Positions 9,946 to 18,555 of a stretch of DNA of 64,000 bases are shown piece after piece (positions within the stretch are counted from its first letter, which is position 1; each line of letters begins with the position of its first letter). The translations under genes were made by a program, and so were the position numbers. The notes beneath the pieces are model-generated. The model had not been told where the DNA came from. It made no database searches and was given only the letters and a program-made list of their open reading frames with translations. The stretch comes from Rhodoferax sp. BAB1 (GTDB lineage: Bacteria; Pseudomonadota; Gammaproteobacteria; Burkholderiales; Burkholderiaceae_C): the NCBI RefSeq assembly GCF_013334205.1, contig NZ_CP054424.1:3492001-3556000 (forward strand). Reading direction: 5' to 3'.

Positions 9946-10737
9946 ATGAAGGTGCGTGTGTTGGGCTGCTCAGGCGCAATTGCCAGGGAATGCCGCACCA
10001 CGTCCTTTCTGATCGATGGCGATGTGCTCGTGGATGCGGGAACCGGAGTCGGTGACCTGACCCTGGACGAAATGCTGGCCATCGACCATGTGCTGCTCAC
10101 CCATGCCCATCTGGACCATGTGGCCGCCCTGCCCCTCATGCTCGACGCGATCGCAACGCGCCGCAGCCACCCGGTCCGGGTGCATGCACTGGCCGGCACC
10201 ATCGAAGCCTTGAAGGCGCATATTTTCAATGATGTCATCTGGCCGGATTTCACACGCCTGCCCACCGTGGATATGCCGTTCATCCGCTTCGAGGAAATCC
10301 GGCAGGGGCAGGTGCTGGACATCGGCAACAAGCATATCGAGGTGCTGCCCGCGGTGCATACGGTGCCAGCCGTGGGTTTTGCCGTGATGGCGGAGCGGGC
10401 CTGTTGGGTGTTCTCCGGTGACACAGGCCCCAACCCGGCCTTCTGGCGCAGGGTCAACCAGCTGGACGTCGACATGCTGGTGATCGAAACGGCCTTCAGC
10501 AGCCGCGAGAGCCAGTTGGCCGAAATGAGCCAGCACCTCTCACCCGCGGTGCTGGCCCAGGAGCTGGATTGCATCGCCGCCGATAAAAACTACCCGATCT
10601 ACATCACACATACCAAACCTGCAGAAACCGAGTTGATCATGTCCGAAATCCGCAAGTTGGAAGGCCATCGCCCCAGCGCCAGACAGGCGGCGCATGACAT
10701 ACGCTGGCTGCAGGCAGGGCAGGAGTTTGACCTATGA
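9946..10737 (+). CDS. MBL-fold hydrolase, similar to class II 3',5'-cyclic-nucleotide phosphodiesterases
   Basis: 263-residue metallo-beta-lactamase-fold protein. The zinc motif H53-A-H55-L-D57-H58 and a later SGDTG metal ligand segment are present, and the N-terminus (VRVLGCSGA...RTTSFLIDG) resembles class II cAMP phosphodiesterases such as CpdP. The likely reaction is hydrolysis of a cyclic nucleotide, but substrate cannot be read from sequence and other MBL phosphodiesterases are possible. The ATG at 9946 has AAGGAG five bases upstream. Its stop overlaps the ATPase start (ATGA at 10734), so the two are translationally coupled. Confidence 0.8.
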   Translation: MKVRVLGCSGAIARECRTTSFLIDGDVLVDAGTGVGDLTLDEMLAIDHVLLTHAHLDHVAALPLMLDAIATRRSHPVRVHALAGTIEALKAHIFNDVIWPDFTRLPTVDMPFIRFEEIRQGQVLDIGNKHIEVLPAVHTVPAVGFAVMAERACWVFSGDTGPNPAFWRRVNQLDVDMLVIETAFSSRESQLAEMSQHLSPAVLAQELDCIAADKNYPIYITHTKPAETELIMSEIRKLEGHRPSARQAAHDIRWLQAGQEFDL

Positions 10738-13151
10738 GTGCTGTCATGAAACCCCCGGGCGGTGGCATCCCGTCTGATCCGCCCTTTCCGGATTCGCAGC
10801 AGCCTTCGGACAAGCAGGACAAATCCTTCGAGGCGCTGTTTGTGCGTCAGCTCAAGCAGGTGGTCCTGCGTATCCACGAGACCGAAAACGTGGAGCAGAT
10901 CATGCTGGAGGTCAGCCCCGAGATCTGCAAGCTCTTCAATGCGGATCGACTCACGCTGTATGCGATCAGCGATGATGAAACATCGATCGTTTCCAAGATC
11001 AAAACCGGCCTGACCAGCAGCCGCGAGTTGAAGCTGCCCATCAGCCCGCAGAGCATTGCAGGGTATGTGGCTTTCAGCCGCAAGCTGCTGAATCTGGCCG
11101 ATGTCTACGACGAGGAGGCGCTCAAGCAGATCCATCCGTCACTGACTTTCCTCAAGGAAGTCGACAAGCGCTCAGGCTACCGCACCAAGCAGATGCTGGT
11201 GTCGCCCATCCTCGAGGGCGGCAACCTGTACGGGGTGCTCCAGGTTATCAACAACAAGGCCGACCAGTCGTTCAGCGAACTGGATATCAAGGGCGTCATC
11301 CAGCTTTCCAAGACACTGGCCACGGCCATCCGTCAGCGCCTGCAGAAGGCGGATGAGCCGCAGCGTATCCGGGCGACCAAATACGACGGCCTCGTGGCCG
11401 ATGGCTTCTTGACGGGCACGCAGCTGCAAGACTGCGTACAGGAGGCGCGTAACGAGGGCCAGCCGGTCGAGCATCTGCTGCTGAGCCGGCACCAGATCAC
11501 GCCGGCCCAGGTCGGCCCGTCGCTGGCCAGGTTTTTCGGCGTGCCTTACGAACCCTTCAATGCCGGGCGTATCCGCTCCGAAATGCTGCATGGCTCACTC
11601 AAGCGTGAATTTGCCGAAGGCCAGGGCTGGATTCCGCTGGAAGAGTCACCTGAAGGCCTGGTCATCATGTGCCTGGACCCTGAGGCCACGCGCGGTGCGC
11701 GGGTGGTGCCGCAAGTGTTCTCGCGCATCAACAAGTTTTCCTACCGCGTCACCACGCAGACCGAATTCGAGCAGACGTTGGCCCAGCTCTTTGGTGCCAT
11801 AGCCGATGGCACCTCGATCGACCAGCTGCTGGCCGACATGGGCGGCCCGCTCGATGACGAGGGAAGCAACGACGATTCGCTGGAGTCGGCCGCGGCCGAC
11901 AATGAACTGGTCAAGTTTGTCAACAAGATCATCATCGAGGCGTACCAGCAGAAGGCCTCGGACATCCACATCGAGCCCATGCCGGGCAAGCTCAAGACCG
12001 GTATCCGCTTCCGCATCGACGGCACCCTGATGCCCTACATTGAAGTGCCGGCGCATTTCCGCCAGGCCATGGTCACGCGCCTGAAGATCATGTGCGACCT
12101 CGATATTTCAGAGCGCCGCAAGCCGCAGGACGGCAAGATCAAGTTCAAGAAATATGGCCCGCTAGACATCGAGCTACGGGTGGCGACCATCCCGTCGGCT
12201 GGGGGTGTCGAAGACGTGGTGATGCGTATCCTGGCCGCGGGCGAACCGATCCCGCTGGAAAAACTGGGCCTGACTTCGCACAATCGTGAACGGCTGGAAT
12301 CCACCGTCAGCAAGCCCTACGGCCTGTTTTATGTCTGCGGCCCGACCGGCTCCGGCAAGACCACCACCCTGCATTCCATCCTGAAATTCCTCAACACGCC
12401 CGATACCAAGATCTGGACGGCAGAGGACCCGGTGGAAATCACGCAAAAGGGCCTGCGCCAGGTGCAGATCAACAAGAAAGCCGGCATCGACTTCGCCTTG
12501 ATCATGCGCGCCTTCCTGCGTGCCGACCCGGACATCATCATGGTCGGCGAGTCGCGCGACAAGGAAACCGTGTCCATGGGCGTGGAAGCCTCGCTGACGG
12601 GTCACCTGGTGTTTTCCACCCTGCACACCAACTCCGCGCCCGAGTCCATCACGCGTCTGCTGGACATGGGCATGGACCCGTTCAACTTTGCCGATGCGCT
12701 GCTGGGCATCCTGGCCCAGCGTCTGGCCAAGAAGCTTTGTGACTGCAAGGAGCCCTACACCCCCGGCACATCGGAGGTCAACAGCTTCATCTCCGAGTAC
12801 GCCCAGGAATTGCGTAACACCAAGGCCTGGAAGGCCGATTTCAGCGGCGAAGCCCAGAAACTCTATGAGGAATGGGTGGTCAACTACGGCGAAGACGGCA
12901 AGCTGCGCTTCTACAAGCCGGTCGGCTGCGACAAGTGCAACAAGACCGGCTACAAGGGCCGCTTGGGCCTGCACGAACTGCTGATCGCCGATGACCACAT
13001 CAAGAAGCTGGTGCAGGAGCGCGCCCGCGTGGCCGAAATCTTCGCCGCCGCCGTGGAAAGCGGCATGAGGACCCTGAAAATGGACGGCATGGAAAAGATC
13101 ATGCTGGGGGTGACCGATCTGAAACAGGTACGCCAGGTTTGCATCAAGTGA
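10734..13151 (+). CDS. GAF-domain fusion to a PilB/GspE-type secretion ATPase
   Basis: 805-residue protein, far longer than a typical PilB of about 570. Order: unstructured start; GAF sensor domain (about 36-205); MshEN/T2SSE_N-type domain (about 215-365); GspE ATPase domain with Walker A GPTGSGKTT at 536-544, an Asp box (SDIHIEP), Walker B (DPDIIMVGESRD, about 598) and the TGHLVFSTLHTN His box. The zinc region is unusual: C669-D-C671 and C732-D-K-C735 are about 60 residues apart, against roughly 30 in GspE. It should power pilus assembly or type II-like secretion, gated by whatever the GAF domain binds. It precedes pilA. Confidence 0.92.
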   Translation: MSAVMKPPGGGIPSDPPFPDSQQPSDKQDKSFEALFVRQLKQVVLRIHETENVEQIMLEVSPEICKLFNADRLTLYAISDDETSIVSKIKTGLTSSRELKLPISPQSIAGYVAFSRKLLNLADVYDEEALKQIHPSLTFLKEVDKRSGYRTKQMLVSPILEGGNLYGVLQVINNKADQSFSELDIKGVIQLSKTLATAIRQRLQKADEPQRIRATKYDGLVADGFLTGTQLQDCVQEARNEGQPVEHLLLSRHQITPAQVGPSLARFFGVPYEPFNAGRIRSEMLHGSLKREFAEGQGWIPLEESPEGLVIMCLDPEATRGARVVPQVFSRINKFSYRVTTQTEFEQTLAQLFGAIADGTSIDQLLADMGGPLDDEGSNDDSLESAAADNELVKFVNKIIIEAYQQKASDIHIEPMPGKLKTGIRFRIDGTLMPYIEVPAHFRQAMVTRLKIMCDLDISERRKPQDGKIKFKKYGPLDIELRVATIPSAGGVEDVVMRILAAGEPIPLEKLGLTSHNRERLESTVSKPYGLFYVCGPTGSGKTTTLHSILKFLNTPDTKIWTAEDPVEITQKGLRQVQINKKAGIDFALIMRAFLRADPDIIMVGESRDKETVSMGVEASLTGHLVFSTLHTNSAPESITRLLDMGMDPFNFADALLGILAQRLAKKLCDCKEPYTPGTSEVNSFISEYAQELRNTKAWKADFSGEAQKLYEEWVVNYGEDGKLRFYKPVGCDKCNKTGYKGRLGLHELLIADDHIKKLVQERARVAEIFAAAVESGMRTLKMDGMEKIMLGVTDLKQVRQVCIK

Positions 13152-13163
13152 CAAAGCTGGCCG

Positions 13164-13175
13164 GACAAAAATGTC
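13164..13175. promoter_or_regulatory. GACA-N4-TGTC inverted repeat, candidate activator site for pilA
   Basis: GACA (13164-13167) and TGTC (13172-13175) form an inverted repeat about 95 bases upstream of the sigma54 element, with another GGACA at 13193-13197. PilR in Pseudomonas binds TGTC-containing sites upstream of pilA; assignment here is inference. Confidence 0.35.
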
Positions 13176-13269
13176 ATTCTGGAGCCGAGGGTGGACAGAA
13201 ATGAACCTGAAATTGGCCGTAACTCAGGGAATTCGCCCCAAAGCAACAACTTAGTTCACGGTTTCAGGC

Positions 13270-13285
13270 TGGCACGGAAACTGCA
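13270..13285 (+). promoter_or_regulatory. Sigma54 (RpoN) promoter of pilA
   Basis: TGGCACGGAAACTGCA matches the -24/-12 consensus TGGCACG-N4-TTGCA at all but one position, with the invariant GG and GC ten bases apart. It lies 54 bases upstream of the pilA start, giving a short leader. PilA transcription by RpoN with PilS/PilR is established in Pseudomonas. Confidence 0.8.
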
Positions 13286-13339
13286 AAACAAGAACCATAC
13301 AGCCCTGCTGTATCCATTTCTTTAACCAAGGAGCTTTAT

Positions 13340-13831
13340 ATGAAGCGTGCAATGCAAAAGGGTTTCACCCTGATCGAACTGATGATCGTGGTCGCGATCA
13401 TCGGTATTCTGGCCGCCGTCGCCCTGCCGGCTTATCAGGACTACACCATCCGTGCCAAAGTTTCGGAAGTTGTTCTGGCTGCGTCGCAGTGCCGTACCAG
13501 CGTGACCGAGGTCTATCAATCGAATTCCGCAGCCTCGCTGCCGACCGGTGGTAACTGGGGCTGTGAATTCGCGGCGGGTGCCAGCACCGGCCCGACCAAG
13601 TATGTGGGCGCAGTGCAAACCAATGCCCGCGGCGACATCCGTGTGACCGTGATCGGCCTGGCGCCGTCCATCCCCGCTACCGGCTCTTACGTTGTGCTGT
13701 CTCCGACGCTGAATGCTTCGGCGCAAGTGAGCGCTTGGGAGTGCGGTCCTAACGGCACCATGCCGGCCAAGTATCTGCCCGGCTCCTGCCGCTCGACGGC
13801 CATCACCACGACGGGCACGTTCCTACCTTGA
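13340..13831 (+). CDS. pilA: Type IV major pilin PilA
   Basis: 163-residue prepilin, subunit of the type IV pilus. It has an eight-residue leader ending in Gly8, then the mature N-terminus [20 protein letters not shown] with Phe1 (N-methylated) and Glu5, cut by PilD. The C-terminal region has a disulfide-type loop between Cys135 and Cys150, and the mature protein ends in Pro, not Ser. AAGGAG precedes the ATG. A sigma54 promoter sits upstream and a strong terminator downstream, so it is probably a single-gene transcript. The two genes after it encode probable pilin glycosyltransferases. Confidence 0.96.
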   Translation: MKRAMQKGFTLIELMIVVAIIGILAAVALPAYQDYTIRAKVSEVVLAASQCRTSVTEVYQSNSAASLPTGGNWGCEFAAGASTGPTKYVGAVQTNARGDIRVTVIGLAPSIPATGSYVVLSPTLNASAQVSAWECGPNGTMPAKYLPGSCRSTAITTTGTFLP

Positions 13832-13856
13832 ACTGCTTAAGGTGACGGTATGAATC

Positions 13857-13880
13857 AAAGGGCTCTTCGGAGCCCTTTTT
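13857..13880 (+). terminator. Rho-independent terminator after pilA
   Basis: AAAGGGCTC (13857-13865), TTCG tetraloop, GAGCCCTTT (13870-13878), then more T. A stable UUCG-capped stem and T run. Confidence 0.92.
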
Positions 13881-13900
13881 AGTTTTGGAGACATCTGAGC

Positions 13901-15571
13901 ATGCCCGTGTTGATATTCGCCTCGCTTTTATGCTTGGGGTGGCTGGTTCCCGATCACTTTCCGCCGTGGCAGGCGTTTCATAACGAAGCTCCGGTCTTTT
14001 TGGGACTGATACTGGCTGCACTGATCATGGTGTGGCGCCGCAAACTGCAGCGGTGGCAGGTGCCGGCAGGTCTCTTTCCCAGCCTCGCACTGATGGGGAT
14101 AGCATTGGCACAGTATGTCTTTGGCCAACTGGTATTCGCCGGTGACCTATGGCTGGTGTGGCTCTATGTCGGCGGTTTCGGACTCGCCTGGCTGCTCGGC
14201 CATGTCTGGGCGGAAGGAGGCGAGAAAACCCATTTCACGGCCTTCGACACCCTGGTCCTGGCATTCGCAACGGGTGCGACGGTTTCCGCTTTGATGTGCT
14301 TCGTCCAGTGGTTCGAGTTGGAGGGAGACTGGGCGCCCTGGGTGATGTCGGCAGCACACAGCACGCGCGCCATTGCCAATCTGGCGCAGCCCAATCAGCT
14401 CTCTACGCTGCTGCTCACTGGGGTGATTGCAACCGCGGTACTCTATGAAAGACGTCGTGTCAGTGGTGAACTGGCCCTTCTGTTGATCGGGCTGCAAAGT
14501 CTGGCCGCCGTTCTGACGCAGTCTCGCACCGGCTTATTGGTGGTCGTCATGCTGGTGATCACGGCTTGGTGGGGAGCCAAGGCTTGGAGACAGGTTTCTT
14601 TCCGGCAGGTGTTCATGTGGGGTTTGGCATTTGTGTTTCTCAGCCTGCTGTTTCAATGGGGTGCGCAAGGCACAGCCAAAGCAGCAATCGGTGGGCAGGC
14701 TCTGCAGGTTGGAACGCGGCCACTGCTTTGGCAGCAGTTTGCGGCAGCCTTGAGTGAATCTCCATGGCTGGGCTATGGCTGGCTACAGACGGTACGTGCA
14801 CAGGAGGTCGGGGCGTTAACAGTCCCAGGCCAGGAGCAGGCTACCTATACACACAACCACTTGCTCGATCTGGCCATCTGGTTAGGGTTGCCGCTGACAT
14901 TGCTCTTGATCGCTTGGATCTCGTTGATCGTCTGGCAACGCCGCAAAGGACTCCACGAGCCGAAAGTGGTCATGGCGCTATTTTGCTTATTGCCCATCGG
15001 ATGCCATGCCTTGTTGGAATTCCCGTTGGCCTATGCCTATTTCTTGTTTCCAGCAGGGGTTCTCCTGGGCATGATGGACCGCTGGACGGAAGGGGCAAAG
15101 GTGGGTCGAGTTTTCATACCGGCGGTTGTGACAGGTGCATTCGTGGCGTCGTATGCCCTGCTGGCCTCAGGAGTGGTCCTGGACTACGTTGCAGCCGAAG
15201 AAGATTTCAGGGTGGCACGATTTGAAAATCGCAAGCTTGGTGAAACACCGGCAGATTACAAAGTACCAGAGTTGAAATTATTAGATCAGCTTCGCACGAT
15301 GTTGAGAGCGCTGCGGCTGAAGGCCACGCCAAACATGGCTGAGGCCGAGATAGAGCTGCTGGCAAAGGCATCCAACAGATATTTCTGGACAGCTCTTCAC
15401 TTTAAATATGCGTTGGCCCTGGGATTGAATGGCCGACCAGAGCAGGCAACCAGAGAGCTGGAGTTGATCAGAGGATTATTCGGGGAAAAAATCTACGCTG
15501 CGGTCCGGGAAGACTTTCTGCGTCTGCAGCGAGAGGTGCACCCCCAGCTCGAGCGCGTGATGATTCCATGA
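13901..15571 (+). CDS. PglL/TfpO-like O-oligosaccharyltransferase (Wzy ligase superfamily), copy 1
   Basis: 556-residue polytopic membrane protein, with ten or more hydrophobic segments and a C-terminal soluble domain (about 430-556). The IANLAQPNQLSTLLL segment and TQSRTGLL motif match PglL-type enzymes, as does a periplasmic loop ending ATYTHNHLLDLAIWLG. Such enzymes transfer lipid-linked glycans to Ser/Thr of pilins in the periplasm. It starts 69 bases after the pilA stop, past the pilA terminator. Base composition is visibly richer in A/T than flanking housekeeping genes. An O-antigen ligase role cannot be excluded. Confidence 0.85.
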   Translation: MPVLIFASLLCLGWLVPDHFPPWQAFHNEAPVFLGLILAALIMVWRRKLQRWQVPAGLFPSLALMGIALAQYVFGQLVFAGDLWLVWLYVGGFGLAWLLGHVWAEGGEKTHFTAFDTLVLAFATGATVSALMCFVQWFELEGDWAPWVMSAAHSTRAIANLAQPNQLSTLLLTGVIATAVLYERRRVSGELALLLIGLQSLAAVLTQSRTGLLVVVMLVITAWWGAKAWRQVSFRQVFMWGLAFVFLSLLFQWGAQGTAKAAIGGQALQVGTRPLLWQQFAAALSESPWLGYGWLQTVRAQEVGALTVPGQEQATYTHNHLLDLAIWLGLPLTLLLIAWISLIVWQRRKGLHEPKVVMALFCLLPIGCHALLEFPLAYAYFLFPAGVLLGMMDRWTEGAKVGRVFIPAVVTGAFVASYALLASGVVLDYVAAEEDFRVARFENRKLGETPADYKVPELKLLDQLRTMLRALRLKATPNMAEAEIELLAKASNRYFWTALHFKYALALGLNGRPEQATRELELIRGLFGEKIYAAVREDFLRLQREVHPQLERVMIP

Positions 15572-15572
15572 C

Positions 15573-17234
15573 ATGGAGAACAAACTGCGTTTGCGCGAAC
15601 GGCGGAACTCCTTATTCACCGCGTTGCTGATCGCCACTCCCTGGCTGATAGAGCCAGCAGGAGGACCCACCCCATGGGTATGGCCTTGGCTAGTGAGCAT
15701 GGTATGTACGGCTTTGCTACTCTTGGCGGCGCCCATGGCTCCTGGGCAAGGCCGGTTGGCAATAGCAGTCTTTCTGGTTCCGCTCGGGCTTCAGTTGTGG
15801 GTTTCGCATACTCAGCTGCTCAGTGCATCAATCTCAGTGACGATCATCCTACTCGCGGTCGTTTTTGCAGGCAATTGGATTCAGTCCCACGGAGGTGCGG
15901 GGGCGCTGGCGGCTGGCTGGCTGGCTGCAGGACTGTTAAGTAGCCTGATCGCAATCTGCCAGTACTTCGAGGTGGAGCAATTATTCGCTTACATGAGTGT
16001 TGCGGGGCCAGGGGAGGTCTATGCAAACCTCAGGCAACGCAACCAGTTTGCCAGTCTGACCAATATTGGGCTTGCGAGTGTCCTCTTCTGGATTGCCGAT
16101 GGTGCAGAAAAAGGCAAACCGCGAGAGATTCGATGGGCGGTGTTGCTTGCGGTTGTGTTGTTGGTGATGGGCAATGCGCTATCCGGATCAAGAACGGGTC
16201 TTTTACAGTTGATCATTCTTGGATGCCTCGCTGTTTTCTGGGGGGGGTGGCAAAAGGCGTCAGTTCGAAAACTGCTGCTTACAGCGCTCATTGTCTATGT
16301 CAGTACGTCACTCTTTTTGAATGAAATGGGCGACACGTTACCCGGCGCTATCGGGATTGTCAGCAGACTGCAGAATGAGGTGCCCGAATGTGCAAGCCGG
16401 CTGACTTTATGGGCAAATATGCTTTACCTGATCAGTTCAAGACCGTGGACGGGCTGGGGCTGGGGTGAACTGGACTATGCACATTTTCTAACGACATATC
16501 CAATGTTGAGACATTGTGAGTTGCTCGATAATGCACACAATCTTCCATTGCATCTGGCCGTAGAGTCCGGGGCCCTGCTGATGGTACTGGGGATCGGGAT
16601 TTTTGCATTCGGCCTGATAAAGAGTCGTCCATGGCAAGAATCCTCGCCAGTTCGACGACTAGGGTGGGCAGTGACGTTGTTGGTACTGACGCACAGCATG
16701 CTGGAGTACCCACTCTGGTTTGGGCCTTTCCAGATGGCTCTAGGTCTTGGCTTGGGTTTGGCATCTGCTAGCAACAGAAACACGCAGTCACCTCCCCCGA
16801 CGGGACAGAGGGTAAAACATGACATCATCAAACTAGTCGTGGTGTCGAGCCTCTTGCTGTCAGCGAGTTATGCGGCTTGGGACTATCACCGCGTTAGCCA
16901 GATTTTCCTGCCCGCAGGACTAAGGGTACTATCCTATCGAGAGAACACGCTTGAGAAAATCCGTGGCTCATGGCTGTTTCAGGATCAGGTTCGCTTTGCC
17001 GAGTACACCATCACCCCGCTGACGCAGAACAATGCGGAGCAGCTCCATGCCATGGGCTTGTTGCTCTTGCATTACTCACCTGAGGCCCGGGTGGTTGAGA
17101 AGCTGATTGAAAGCGCAGTCCTGCTGGGACGAGACGAGGAAGCACGTTTTTATCTGGCGCGTTACAAGGCAGCCTACCCGCAGGAACATGCGCGCTGGGC
17201 GGCAAGGCAACGTGAGTCAGGCGTGGCGCAATGA
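15573..17234 (+). CDS. PglL/TfpO-like O-oligosaccharyltransferase (Wzy ligase superfamily), copy 2
   Basis: 553-residue polytopic membrane protein starting one base after the stop of the preceding paralogue, so the two must be co-translated. It shares the same layout: N-terminal helices, LRQRNQFASLTNIG (the counterpart of the NLAQPNQ segment), SGSRTGLLQL, a large periplasmic loop with DNAHNLPLHLAVESG, HSMLEYPLWFG, and a soluble C-terminal domain. The two proteins are clearly diverged rather than a recent duplication. It likely acts on the adjacent pilin or a related glycoprotein. Its stop is seven bases from the convergent moaC stop. Confidence 0.85.
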   Translation: MENKLRLRERRNSLFTALLIATPWLIEPAGGPTPWVWPWLVSMVCTALLLLAAPMAPGQGRLAIAVFLVPLGLQLWVSHTQLLSASISVTIILLAVVFAGNWIQSHGGAGALAAGWLAAGLLSSLIAICQYFEVEQLFAYMSVAGPGEVYANLRQRNQFASLTNIGLASVLFWIADGAEKGKPREIRWAVLLAVVLLVMGNALSGSRTGLLQLIILGCLAVFWGGWQKASVRKLLLTALIVYVSTSLFLNEMGDTLPGAIGIVSRLQNEVPECASRLTLWANMLYLISSRPWTGWGWGELDYAHFLTTYPMLRHCELLDNAHNLPLHLAVESGALLMVLGIGIFAFGLIKSRPWQESSPVRRLGWAVTLLVLTHSMLEYPLWFGPFQMALGLGLGLASASNRNTQSPPPTGQRVKHDIIKLVVVSSLLLSASYAAWDYHRVSQIFLPAGLRVLSYRENTLEKIRGSWLFQDQVRFAEYTITPLTQNNAEQLHAMGLLLLHYSPEARVVEKLIESAVLLGRDEEARFYLARYKAAYPQEHARWAARQRESGVAQ

Positions 17235-17241
17235 CGAAGTC

Positions 17242-17730
17242 TCAGGGCGCCAGGTAGCTGCCCGATTTCCCGCCATGCTTTTCCAGCAGGTGGACGCTGT
17301 TGATGGTCATGCCGCGATCGACCGCCTTGCACATGTCGTAGATGGTCAGCAGGGCCACCTGGACGGCAGTCAGGGCTTCCATTTCGACACCTGTCGGCCC
17401 GACGGTCTCCACCGTGGCGGTGCAGATGATATGGGCCGGCGTCGTGCTTGCTGCGGAGTGCAGCGAAAAATCAAGGGCAACACGCGTCAGTGCCAAGGGG
17501 TGGCACAGGGGGATCAGGTCGCTGGTTTTTTTGGCCGCCTGGATGCCCGCGATCCTGGCAATGCCCAGCACGTCACCCTTTTTGGCCGTGCCGGATTCGA
17601 TGATCGCCAGTGTGGCTGGCAGCATCTCGATGCGGCCGGTAGCGATGGCGATGCGGTGGGTGCTGGCTTTGGCCGCCACGTCCACCATATGGGCCTGGCC
17701 CTGGGCGTCAAAGTGGGTCAGAGAACTCAT
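17242..17730 (-). CDS. moaC: Cyclic pyranopterin monophosphate synthase MoaC
   Basis: 162-residue enzyme of molybdenum cofactor synthesis; with MoaA it turns GTP into cyclic pyranopterin monophosphate. It begins [18 protein letters not shown] and shows the signatures [16 protein letters not shown], and the active-site segment [10 protein letters not shown] followed by HGGKSG. The ATG at 17730 is used; the frame continues upstream antisense to tfpZ without homology. It stands alone on the minus strand between pilin-related genes; no other mo- gene is nearby. Confidence 0.97.
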   Translation of the reverse strand: MSSLTHFDAQGQAHMVDVAAKASTHRIAIATGRIEMLPATLAIIESGTAKKGDVLGIARIAGIQAAKKTSDLIPLCHPLALTRVALDFSLHSAASTTPAHIICTATVETVGPTGVEMEALTAVQVALLTIYDMCKAVDRGMTINSVHLLEKHGGKSGSYLAP

Positions 17731-17781
17731 GGAAAATCCCGGGTTTACGAAACCTCTACACAACTCAAGCATCATACGACC

Positions 17782-18555
17782 ATGACACAGTCCCGAGCAT
17801 TTCACTGGCAGGACCGATTCAAGGCCAGCGCTATCCATCTGGGCCTCAGCCTGATCGTCGCCAGCCTGGCGGCACTGCTGGTGTTCGGACTCTGGTACCC
17901 CTATCCTTACCGCGACACCTCGGGGGGGCGCGAACTGTTCTTGATCGTCATCATGGTCGATGTCATCCTGGGCCCGCTGATCACCCTGGCCGTTTTCAAC
18001 CGGAACAAGCCGCGCAGTGAATTGGTGCGGGATCTGACCGTGGTGGGCCTGATTCAGCTGGCTGCCCTGGGCTATGGGCTGTGGACGGTTTTTGTGGCCC
18101 GGCCCGTCCATCTGGTTTTTGAATACGACCGTTTCCGCGTGGTGCATGCCATTGAGGTGCCGGAAGAACTGCTGGCCCAGGCACTCGACGATGTGCGGAA
18201 AATGCCGCTCACCGGTCCCACCGTGCTGGCCCTGCGGCCCTTCCGGGATGTCAACGAGGAGGGCACGGCCACGCTGATGGCGCTGCAGGGCCTGCCCCTG
18301 AGTGCCCGCCCCGATCTCTGGCAGGCCTATCCGCAGGCGCGGCAGCGTGTGCTGGCGGCAGCCAAGCCCCTGGGCGAACTGAGAAAACGCTTTCCGCAAC
18401 AGGCCACGCTGATCGATGCCAGCGTGGTCCAAAGCGGCAGGAGTGCCGAGGAACTGGTGTACCTGCCGATGGTGGCGCGCAAGTCCTTCTGGACAGTCCT
18501 TCTCGATGCACGGAGCGCCGAGTTGCGTGGTTTTGTGGCACTGGATTCGTTTTGA
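17782..18555 (+). CDS. tfpZ: Type IV pilin accessory protein, TfpX/TfpZ family
   Basis: 257-residue inner-membrane protein. Family features are visible: [44 protein letters not shown], then [20 protein letters not shown] and [16 protein letters not shown]. Hydrophobic segments occupy roughly residues 15-120; the rest is soluble. In Pseudomonas, tfpY/tfpZ genes accompany particular pilA alleles and aid pilin assembly. Here it lies close to pilA, separated only by the two ligases and moaC. Its TGA overlaps the TTG start of the next gene. Confidence 0.88.
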   Translation: MTQSRAFHWQDRFKASAIHLGLSLIVASLAALLVFGLWYPYPYRDTSGGRELFLIVIMVDVILGPLITLAVFNRNKPRSELVRDLTVVGLIQLAALGYGLWTVFVARPVHLVFEYDRFRVVHAIEVPEELLAQALDDVRKMPLTGPTVLALRPFRDVNEEGTATLMALQGLPLSARPDLWQAYPQARQRVLAAAKPLGELRKRFPQQATLIDASVVQSGRSAEELVYLPMVARKSFWTVLLDARSAELRGFVALDSF

